DNA of 54,495 bases from Chitinophagaceae bacterium (GTDB taxonomy: Bacteria > Bacteroidota > Bacteroidia > Chitinophagales > Chitinophagaceae): positions 1 through 54,495 of the forward strand of contig JALHRP010000022.1 in assembly GCA_022841365.1 (NCBI GenBank), in the 5' to 3' direction. The translations under genes and the position numbers were made by a program. Positions 23,592 to 30,415 of the stretch are shown piece by piece; the first letter of the stretch is position 1; the number at the start of each line of letters is the position of its first letter. The notes under the pieces are model-generated. The model saw only the letters and a program-made list of their open reading frames with translations. It was not told the origin of the DNA and did not search any database.

Positions 23592-23623
23592 CAAATATGT
23601 TGCAGGATGGCCGAACTGCAAAA
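23592..23623 (-). promoter_or_regulatory. Probable trp operon promoter
   Basis: On the minus strand TTTTG is followed after 19 bases by CATATTTG. This fits the Bacteroidota consensus TTTG-N19-21-TAnnTTTG with one mismatch. The start point would fall just before the leader-peptide ATG. Confidence 0.55.
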
Positions 23624-23721
23624 TTTTTTTTTAACGTTTACCTCTTTCTCATCATCCAATGAATGTTTAACTTGCCCTGTAATAATTCCATTTCAGAAAT
23701 ATAACCTTTAAAAATGATCGT

Positions 23722-24180
23722 ATGAAACGTATTGCATTGCTCACATTCTTAGCCTTTACATCCTCAGTTCTGTTCTCTTTCACATCCATGCAGGAAGAAG
23801 CTGATGCCATTGTGGGAGTTTGGAAAAACGGTGAAGGAACCGGAATGATCCGTATTTATAAAAATGGCGAAAAATACCAGGGAAAAATTGTGTGGCTCAA
23901 AGAACCCAACGACCCGGAAACCGGCAAACCAAAGCTCGACAAAAACCACCCGGATGAATCGGTTCGTACAAGACCTGTACTCGGTATGATTAACACATGG
24001 GGCTTTGAATACAAAGGAAAAAAACTGTGGGATGATGGTAAAATCTATGACCCCAAAAACGGCAACACATACGATTGCACCATGAAATTAAAAGATCAGA
24101 ACAGTCTTGAAGTAAGAGGTTATATCGGCGTAGCGCTCATTGGACGTACAGATGTATGGACGAGACAGGTTTCAAAATAA
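23722..24180 (+). CDS. DUF2147 family exported protein
   Basis: 152 residues with a signal peptide (LLTFLAFTSSVLFSFTS). The DUF2147 pattern is complete: VGVWKNGEGTGMIRIYKNGEKYQGKIVWLKEP, then GKPKLDKNHPDE, YDPKNGNTYDC and EVRGYIGVALIGRTDVWTR. The family is a periplasmic beta-fold protein of unknown function found widely in Proteobacteria and Bacteroidota. It is a single gene with its own terminator, divergent from the trp operon. Confidence 0.88.
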   Translation: MKRIALLTFLAFTSSVLFSFTSMQEEADAIVGVWKNGEGTGMIRIYKNGEKYQGKIVWLKEPNDPETGKPKLDKNHPDESVRTRPVLGMINTWGFEYKGKKLWDDGKIYDPKNGNTYDCTMKLKDQNSLEVRGYIGVALIGRTDVWTRQVSK

Positions 24181-24194
24181 TATTCAAAAAAGAA

Positions 24195-24220
24195 CCCCCG
24201 CAATGCGGGGGGCTTTTTTT
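24195..24220 (+). terminator. Terminator of the DUF2147 gene
   Basis: CCCCCGC-AAT-GCGGGGG (24195-24211) followed by GGC and seven T. It lies about 15 bp after the DUF2147 stop and may serve the convergent gene too. Confidence 0.88.
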
Positions 24221-24221
24221 A

Positions 24222-25253
24222 TCAGGGACTTACAAAGTTTAAACTTACATTGAAAAAAAACGGGTTACCTAATTTACTTCTGAAAAACAACTGATCATCT
24301 TTTCTTGCATCGTATTGATTCATTACATCATATCTCCAGTTGTAACGCAAACCGCCCTGTACATTCAGCCATACAAAACCAAACAGTCGCTTATCCCACA
24401 TCAGTCTTGGTTTCAGTTCTCCACGTTGAATGTATACTTCGCCCTTGGGACTCGGCGTACGCATCCAGTATTGATTTCCTTCCAGCTCATACCCTAACTG
24501 TAAAATATTAGAGGTTGAAAAATTATAGCGCAGGTGCCCACGTGCAGGCAACAGCAATTCCATACCCCAATCATCGTTAAATGTTTTATTCCATAAAATG
24601 ATTGGCACTGCAAGAGCCTGTCCTGCCCTATATGTTCTGGAAACTCCAATACCAAACATATTTTTTTCTGATTTCTTCCAGCCATAAATAGCAGCACCAC
24701 TAAAAGTTAATGCCCGGCTGTTTACTTCTTTCAGATTTTGAAACACGCCGTTAAAATCGGCACTGGCCTGAAAAATGAGGAAGTTTTTTTCATTCAACGG
24801 TTTAAAGATGGTGGTATTGATACCGGCTGTATGCATGCCCTTGTCGTTCAGTTTTGTTATAAACGGATTCTTGCCATCGTTTGCTTCAAATGCATATCCG
24901 CTTTGCCAGTAATTGGCACCCATTTGCCAGATGATTTTGGTAGTAGACACAACAGGAATGTTTACCTGCGCTCTTAAACCGGATAAACGATTTACGTTGA
25001 AAGTTTGTGGCGCCAGTGCTGTTGGGTATAATGGCACATTGGGCATGTTAAAAGATCCGTGGTATTCGTATCCAATACTCACAATCCTGTTGGGTGTCTG
25101 GTTCAATACTTTTTGTGTAACATAGCGTTTAACGCCGGCCACATCACCAAAAGAACTGTAATCGGTATTATCTACTACGGTAGAAGTATCAGTAACCTGA
25201 GCACCTGCAACAAGACAGGTAAAGCAGAAAGCAAGCAGCAGCAGTTGTTTCAT
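24222..25253 (-). CDS. DUF6268-type outer-membrane beta-barrel protein
   Basis: About 343 residues with signal peptide MKQLLLLAFCFTCLVAGAQ. Alternating amphipathic strands fill the rest (for example VSIGYEYHGSF, LRAQVNIPVV, IIWQMGANYWQSG), with a C-terminal FFFNVSLNFVSP ending typical of a barrel. This matches the DUF6268 family of Bacteroidota envelope proteins, function unknown. It ends within 50 bases of the DUF2147 terminator. ATG at 25253 is chosen because the signal peptide begins there. Confidence 0.78.
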   Translation of the reverse strand: MKQLLLLAFCFTCLVAGAQVTDTSTVVDNTDYSSFGDVAGVKRYVTQKVLNQTPNRIVSIGYEYHGSFNMPNVPLYPTALAPQTFNVNRLSGLRAQVNIPVVSTTKIIWQMGANYWQSGYAFEANDGKNPFITKLNDKGMHTAGINTTIFKPLNEKNFLIFQASADFNGVFQNLKEVNSRALTFSGAAIYGWKKSEKNMFGIGVSRTYRAGQALAVPIILWNKTFNDDWGMELLLPARGHLRYNFSTSNILQLGYELEGNQYWMRTPSPKGEVYIQRGELKPRLMWDKRLFGFVWLNVQGGLRYNWRYDVMNQYDARKDDQLFFRSKLGNPFFFNVSLNFVSP

Positions 25254-25308
25254 ATGCATATAATCGTTTCAGTATTTAACAAAGATAACTGTTGAAAATC
25301 TTTTTCAT

Positions 25309-26673
25309 TTACAACCACACCACTTTATCGGGTTGTTGCAACGCATATCGTTTAATGATGTTTCGAACAAAATCGTATTCAGGATATTCCTGCAGTTGAT
25401 TCCGGATTTCATCTTTTGCCTGAAAGTTAAATTCTGTTGCAACATAACCCATTCCATAAAACCGTCCGCCTTCCATCAAAATACAACTGTCTTTTTCATT
25501 AAAATAGGAACGCTCTCTGATCACAAAGCTGGGCAATTCTTCTTTCAGTTGATCAATGGCTTCCTGAACACGGCTGTTATATGCAATTGCAGATTCTTTT
25601 CCGTTGCAGGCTCCTTTGCAACCTTCGGCGCTGCATACAGGATCAGTTGAACGGTCAATAAAACAAAGCCTATTGCACAAATTAAATTCTTTTACTAACC
25701 GCTTCAATTCTGTTACTCCTTCGTGCCTGCTGTAAAACAAATGAACAGCCTGGAGATGTTTGTGCTTTCTGTCAACAGCCAAACGCATGTATCCGTTGCC
25801 ATCTTCAAATGTATACAAGCCATAACTGGCTTCATAGCCTTTAATGGCACGATTATATTTTGGCCACAACCGTTTTATTTCGATTGTTTCCAATACAGAA
25901 GCCATCAATTCGGTTCCGCACTGCTGATAAGAAATGCGGTGAATGTTTCGCATAAACTCCTGGCGCTGCCGGGTTGGTTTGTTATTTGAGAAATGACTTC
26001 TTACACGTTTCTTTAACTGCAGAGCTTTCCCTACGTAAACAATTTTATCCTTTGCATCATGAAAATAATACACACCCGGTGTGAGTGGCAACAGATCAAT
26101 ATCTTCTTTATTGAGATGCAAGGGTAAGTACTGTTCACCCGATTGTTTCCCGATCATTGTCTGGATATGATTGTTCACATCACTTTTGCGCAGCAGTTTA
26201 AACAGTTCTACCGTTGCGCTTGCATCGCCACCTGCTCTGTGCCGGTTATAAACAGGAATATCAAAATGACGGCATAAGTTTCCTAAGCTGTATGATTTTA
26301 GTTTTGGAAAAATCTTACGGCAGTAACGAACCGTACATAATTTTTTACACTGCAGGTTATATCCATTTTCTGAAAGCTGATGATGAATAAAGGAATAATC
26401 GAAATTTACATTGTGTGCAACAAACACTTTTCCCTGCAGCAACTCCAGCAAACGGGGCGCTATATCAGAAAAAGAAGGAGCCAGTTGTACCATTTCATCT
26501 GTGATGCCGGTGAGCGACTGCACAAACCTTGGAATGGATTGATGCGGATTAATCAGTGTTTCAAATTGATCTATAATTTGTTGCCCGTCAAAGATATAAA
26601 CGGCAATTTCTGTTATACTGTTCGAAGAGGCATATCCCCCTGTAGTTTCAATATCTGTGATGGCATAAAGCAT
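25309..26673 (-). CDS. DEDDh exonuclease fused to a UvrC-type GIY-YIG nuclease domain
   Basis: About 454 residues. Domain 1 (1-170) is a DnaQ-like 3'-5' exonuclease: ITDIETTGG (D, E), HNVNFDYSF (D) and HRAGGDASATVE (H, D). Domain 2 (about 205-285) is GIY-YIG: GVYYFHDAKDKIVYVGKA, RVRSHF, and the metal-binding glutamate in VLETIEIKRLWPKYN. A cysteine-bearing tail (CSAEGCKGACNGK) follows. Both active sites look intact. Such fusions occur across bacteria and are related to Cho/UvrC. A DNA-repair role is likely, though the exact reaction is unproven. ATG at 26673 is preferred over an upstream TTG. Confidence 0.9.
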   Translation of the reverse strand: MLYAITDIETTGGYASSNSITEIAVYIFDGQQIIDQFETLINPHQSIPRFVQSLTGITDEMVQLAPSFSDIAPRLLELLQGKVFVAHNVNFDYSFIHHQLSENGYNLQCKKLCTVRYCRKIFPKLKSYSLGNLCRHFDIPVYNRHRAGGDASATVELFKLLRKSDVNNHIQTMIGKQSGEQYLPLHLNKEDIDLLPLTPGVYYFHDAKDKIVYVGKALQLKKRVRSHFSNNKPTRQRQEFMRNIHRISYQQCGTELMASVLETIEIKRLWPKYNRAIKGYEASYGLYTFEDGNGYMRLAVDRKHKHLQAVHLFYSRHEGVTELKRLVKEFNLCNRLCFIDRSTDPVCSAEGCKGACNGKESAIAYNSRVQEAIDQLKEELPSFVIRERSYFNEKDSCILMEGGRFYGMGYVATEFNFQAKDEIRNQLQEYPEYDFVRNIIKRYALQQPDKVVWL

Positions 26674-26879
26674 AAAAACACCCAATTTAAGCCTTCTGGC
26701 CGCCTGTAGCCTGAAATTTTGACATTTAGAATTTTGCAGGTCCGAAAATCTGTGCTAATTTACACTCGATTTTAGTCCCAACATTCCTACCTGTAAAGTT
26801 TCAACAGTAACTGGTTTAAGCCAGCTTTAATTCCGTATTTCCTGTGGAAGAATTTTGTAACCTTAAAAACTTTAAAATT

Positions 26880-26984
26880 ATGGCATCAAATTCTTTTCAC
26901 ATGAGCGATGCAGCTAAGACAACTGTATTCGTAGTAGTATTTTTTGCAGCAATTGCGCTGATCACTTTATTAATGTTCAGTTAA
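26880..26984 (+). CDS. 34-residue single-pass membrane protein
   Basis: An ATG-to-TAA frame encodes a short polar head (MASNSFHMSDAAKTT) and one hydrophobic helix of about 19 residues (VFVVVFFAAIAL...LLMFS). It stands alone in a 490-bp gap and is followed by a terminator on the same strand at 27056, as expected of a real small gene. Function unknown. The shape resembles small subunits of membrane complexes or small stress proteins, but nothing proves that. Confidence 0.6.
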   Translation: MASNSFHMSDAAKTTVFVVVFFAAIALITLLMFS

Positions 26985-27055
26985 GGATTGCCTATGCTTA
27001 GAAATCTACTCTAATGCTGTTGATGAAACAGCCTTGCATCTTATTCACTTTAGTT

Positions 27056-27082
27056 AAAGCTTCTTCACAGGAAGCTTTTTTT
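27056..27082 (+). terminator. Terminator after the 34-residue gene
   Basis: AAAGCTTC-TTCACAG-GAAGCTTT is an 8-bp stem followed by T-rich sequence on the plus strand, about 72 bp after the small gene's stop. Confidence 0.75.
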
Positions 27083-27135
27083 ATTTTACAGACCATACAT
27101 GCTGTACAACAGTGAACTGACAAAACTGCTTTCCT

Positions 27136-27143
27136 TAACTTTG
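27136..27143 (+). promoter_or_regulatory. Probable -7 box of the valS promoter
   Basis: TAACTTTG matches TAnnTTTG, 24 bp upstream of the valS ATG. No clear -33 TTTG was found at the usual distance. Confidence 0.45.
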
Positions 27144-27167
27144 CCCACCTAAAAAGATACAGCCTGC

Positions 27168-29813
27168 ATGGAACTGAGCAAGAATTTTGAGCATAAAGCA
27201 TCCGAAGACAAATGGTACAGCTACTGGAACGAACAGAACTATTTCAACAGCACTCCTGATGACAGAGAGCCGTATACAGTTGTAATACCTCCACCCAATG
27301 TAACCGGTGTGTTACACATGGGGCATTGCCTTAATAATACTATACAGGATATATTGGTACGCCGTGCCAGAATGCTGGGTAAAAATGCGTGCTGGGTTCC
27401 GGGAACGGATCATGCATCTATTGCAACCGAAGCAAAAGTGGTGCAAATGCTCCGTGAAAAAGGCATTCAAAAAGCATCGTTAAGTCGTGATGAGTTTTTA
27501 GGTTATGCCTGGGAATGGAAAGAAAAATACGGCGGTATTATTTTACAGCAGTTGAAAAAGCTTGGCTGCAGTTTAGACTGGGAACGCACCAGTTTTACCA
27601 TGGATCCCGATTATTATCAATCTGTAATCAAAGTGTTTGTTGATTTGTACAGCAAAGGGTTTCTCTACCGTGGCAAACGGATGATCAATTGGGATGTGAA
27701 AGCAAAAACAGCGTTGAGTGATGAAGAAGTGATCCGTAAAGAAACCAATCAGAAGCTCTATCATCTTCAATACAAAATTGAAGGAACAGATGAACATATC
27801 ACCATCGCTACCGTTCGCCCAGAAACCATCATGGGCGATACGGCTATTTGTGTGCATCCAAAAGATGAACGATATAAACATCTGCATGGAAAGTATGCGT
27901 TTGTACCATTGATCAACCGCCGTATACCAATTATTACAGACGAATATGTAACGATGGAATTTGGAACAGGTGCATTAAAAGTTACACCTGCACATGATAT
28001 GAACGATTACCAGTTGGGACAAAAACACAAACTGGAAGTAGTTGATATTTTTAATGAAGATGGCACCTTGAATGAAGATGCACAAATCTTTATTGGTGAA
28101 GACCGCTTTGAAGCAAGAAAGAAAATGGTGGTTGAACTGGAGTCAAAAGGTCATTTGGTAAAAACGGAAGATTATACAAGTGAAGTTGGTTACAGCGAAC
28201 GTACCGATGCAGTGGTTGAACCACGATTGAGTTTACAGTGGTGGGTTGATATGAAAAAAATCTCCGGCCCTGCATTGGAGGTAGTAATGAATGAAGACAT
28301 CAAATTCTATCCTGCTAAATTCAAAAACCTCTATCGTCATTGGATGGAGAACATCAAAGACTGGTGCATCAGCCGCCAGTTGTGGTGGGGCCATCGCATT
28401 CCTGCATGGTATGATCAGGAAGGAAATTATTATGTTGCTGAGAATGAAACGGAGGCATTAAATAAGTGGGCTTTGAAGCATGGCACTCCTCCTCCTTCGG
28501 CGGAGGCAGGGAGGGGGCTGATTACTCAAGATGAAGACTGCCTCGACACCTGGTTCTCTTCCTGGCTCTGGCCGTTTGAAGTATTTAAAGGTTACAGCAA
28601 TCCGGGTAATAAAGAAGTTGAGTATTATTATCCTACCAATACACTGGTAACTGCACCGGAAATTATCTTCTTCTGGGTTGCACGGATGATTATGGCAGGC
28701 ATGGAATACAACAAGGAGATTCCATTTAAAGAAGTTTACTTTACAGGAATCGTACGTGATAAGCAGGGACGGAAAATGAGTAAGAGTTTAGGTAATTCGC
28801 CCGACTTACTTGAACTGATTGATCAATATGGTGCTGATGCCTGCCGTTTTGGAATCATGATCTCCTCTCCTGCCGGCAATGATCTGTTGTGGGATGAAAG
28901 CAGCAACGAACAGGGCCGCAACTTTAATAACAAATTATGGAATGCGTTGAAGCTGGTGAAGATGTGGGAGGGACGGACCAACGACCACGGACCACAGACC
29001 ACAGGTGAAAGCAATTTTGCAGTTGAATGGTTTGATAACCGTTTGAATGAAGCAAAAACAGAAATCAATCAACTGTTTAAAGAATTCCGTTTGAGTGAAG
29101 CATTGAAAACGATCTATTCACTCATCTGGGATGATTTCTGCAGTTGGTATCTTGAATGGGTGAAGCCCGGCTTTGAACAACCCATTGATGCAGCCGTGTA
29201 TAACAAAACAGTAAATTATTTTGAAGAGCTGATGCAATTGCTTCATCCGTTTATGCCATTTATTTCAGAAGAGATTTATCATGCATTAAAAGAGCGGGCA
29301 GCAGGTGATGATATCACCATCAAACAACTTTCTCAGCCAACGCAGGTAAATAAAGACTCTTTGCAACTTGCCATCCGTTTAAAAGAAGTGATCACTGCGT
29401 TGCGTGATGTACGGGTTAAGAATCAGATCAAACCAAAAGAAGCCATTCAGCTTTCCATTGAAACTGATGAGCAGCAATCATACAGATTAATTGAATCCAT
29501 TTTGTTGAAACAACTGAATGCAGAGAGTATTTCTTATGTGACTGCAGCTGTTGCAGGAAGCATATCAGCCGTAATACAAAAAGATAAATTCTACATTGCA
29601 ACTGAACAGCCAATTGACACGTCTGCTCAAAAAGAACAGATGTTAAAAGATCTGGAGTATCTGAAAGGTTTTCTGCAATCGGTTGAAAAGAAACTCAGCA
29701 ACGAACGTTTCGTACAAAATGCAAAACAGGAAGTGGTAGATATTGAAAAGAAAAAGAAAGCCGATGCTGAAGCTAAAATAAAAGCCATTGAAGAAAGCCT
29801 GGCAACATTGTAA
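27168..29813 (+). CDS. valS: Valyl-tRNA synthetase
   Basis: 881 residues, normal ValS length. The HIGH-type signature is in PPPNVTGVLHMGHCLN (about 42-57), the editing domain includes TATVRPETIMGDTA-like ATVRPETIMGDTAICVHP, and KMSKS is in GRKMSKSLGNSPD (about 534). The C-terminal coiled-coil arm ends the protein. It charges tRNA-Val. Two segments are repeat-encoded: residues about 440-451 (TPPPSAEAGRG) before LITQDEDCLDTWFSS, and about 601-613 (GRTNDHGPQTTG) in the anticodon-binding region. An essential enzyme tolerates both, so they must lie in permissive surface loops. Confidence 0.97.
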   Translation: MELSKNFEHKASEDKWYSYWNEQNYFNSTPDDREPYTVVIPPPNVTGVLHMGHCLNNTIQDILVRRARMLGKNACWVPGTDHASIATEAKVVQMLREKGIQKASLSRDEFLGYAWEWKEKYGGIILQQLKKLGCSLDWERTSFTMDPDYYQSVIKVFVDLYSKGFLYRGKRMINWDVKAKTALSDEEVIRKETNQKLYHLQYKIEGTDEHITIATVRPETIMGDTAICVHPKDERYKHLHGKYAFVPLINRRIPIITDEYVTMEFGTGALKVTPAHDMNDYQLGQKHKLEVVDIFNEDGTLNEDAQIFIGEDRFEARKKMVVELESKGHLVKTEDYTSEVGYSERTDAVVEPRLSLQWWVDMKKISGPALEVVMNEDIKFYPAKFKNLYRHWMENIKDWCISRQLWWGHRIPAWYDQEGNYYVAENETEALNKWALKHGTPPPSAEAGRGLITQDEDCLDTWFSSWLWPFEVFKGYSNPGNKEVEYYYPTNTLVTAPEIIFFWVARMIMAGMEYNKEIPFKEVYFTGIVRDKQGRKMSKSLGNSPDLLELIDQYGADACRFGIMISSPAGNDLLWDESSNEQGRNFNNKLWNALKLVKMWEGRTNDHGPQTTGESNFAVEWFDNRLNEAKTEINQLFKEFRLSEALKTIYSLIWDDFCSWYLEWVKPGFEQPIDAAVYNKTVNYFEELMQLLHPFMPFISEEIYHALKERAAGDDITIKQLSQPTQVNKDSLQLAIRLKEVITALRDVRVKNQIKPKEAIQLSIETDEQQSYRLIESILLKQLNAESISYVTAAVAGSISAVIQKDKFYIATEQPIDTSAQKEQMLKDLEYLKGFLQSVEKKLSNERFVQNAKQEVVDIEKKKKADAEAKIKAIEESLATL
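28486..28521 (+). repeat. G/C-run hairpin repeat inside valS
   Basis: CTCCTCCTCCTTCGGCGG then AGGCAGGGAGGGGGCTG. The inner CCTCCTTCGGCGGAGG-like stem and the trailing AGGGGGCT mark it as a family member. It is read as TPPPSAEAGRGL. Confidence 0.8.
28970..29003 (+). repeat. GGACCAACGACCACGGACCAC-type repeat inside valS
   Basis: GGGACGGACCAACGACC, ACGGACCACAGACCACAGG is a direct quasi-repeat with ACGGACCA units. It is read in frame as GRTNDHGPQTTG. The style is that of intergenic spacers in related genomes (recalled, not checked). Confidence 0.65.
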
Positions 29814-29921
29814 CAGATCCTGTTTCGGAGTTTATTAACCCTGTTAAACTTTGCACCTGATGCTGATTGGCTGTGCAATAGAAGAAAGCGATCCTTCGTT
29901 ATCAATCAAATGATTTTGTTT

Positions 29922-30389
29922 ATGAATAAAACGGTAAAAAAAATGGGGCTGTTCATGGTATTGATTGCAGGGTTCTGTCTGCAAACAATGGCTCAGCAAA
30001 AACCTGCACCTACACTAAAACCACCGCCACTGCAGTCTTTCTGGGGCACAACAAAAGGAGGTGATTTACCGCTTGAAATGGTATTGGGTATCATTGATTC
30101 TGCCGTTTGGGTAATGGATGATAAAAAAGTGCGTTACAGGATTTCACGTTTTATGATTGTATACAAAAGCAAAGACAAGTTTGAAGATGAAAAAACAGGT
30201 GAACTGAAAACAAGATTTAATGTCACTTCAATCAACATTAAAAACACCGGTTATCTGCCCGCCACCTGGCAAAAAAGTTTGTACGAGAATATCAAAAAAG
30301 ATGACGAGTTGATGATTACCGACATTATTGTACAAAACAACCGGGGAAGTTATTTTTCCTGCCCCGATGTAATCATCAGAATTAAATAA
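29922..30389 (+). CDS. Exported hypothetical protein, GldM-C-terminal-like fold suspected
   Basis: About 155 residues with a signal peptide (MGLFMVLIAGFCLQTMAQ) and then a proline-rich linker (APTLKPPPLQSF). The core has RISRFMIVYKSK and ends in KKDDELMITDIIVQ with GSYF, a pattern like the C-terminal domain of the gliding protein GldM. I infer at most a structural likeness. It lies about 110 bp after valS in the same direction and could be co-transcribed. The second ATG (29922) gives the better signal peptide. Confidence 0.65.
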   Translation: MNKTVKKMGLFMVLIAGFCLQTMAQQKPAPTLKPPPLQSFWGTTKGGDLPLEMVLGIIDSAVWVMDDKKVRYRISRFMIVYKSKDKFEDEKTGELKTRFNVTSINIKNTGYLPATWQKSLYENIKKDDELMITDIIVQNNRGSYFSCPDVIIRIK

Positions 30390-30415
30390 ATTTCTTTCAA
30401 AAGTTTTCAGAGAGA

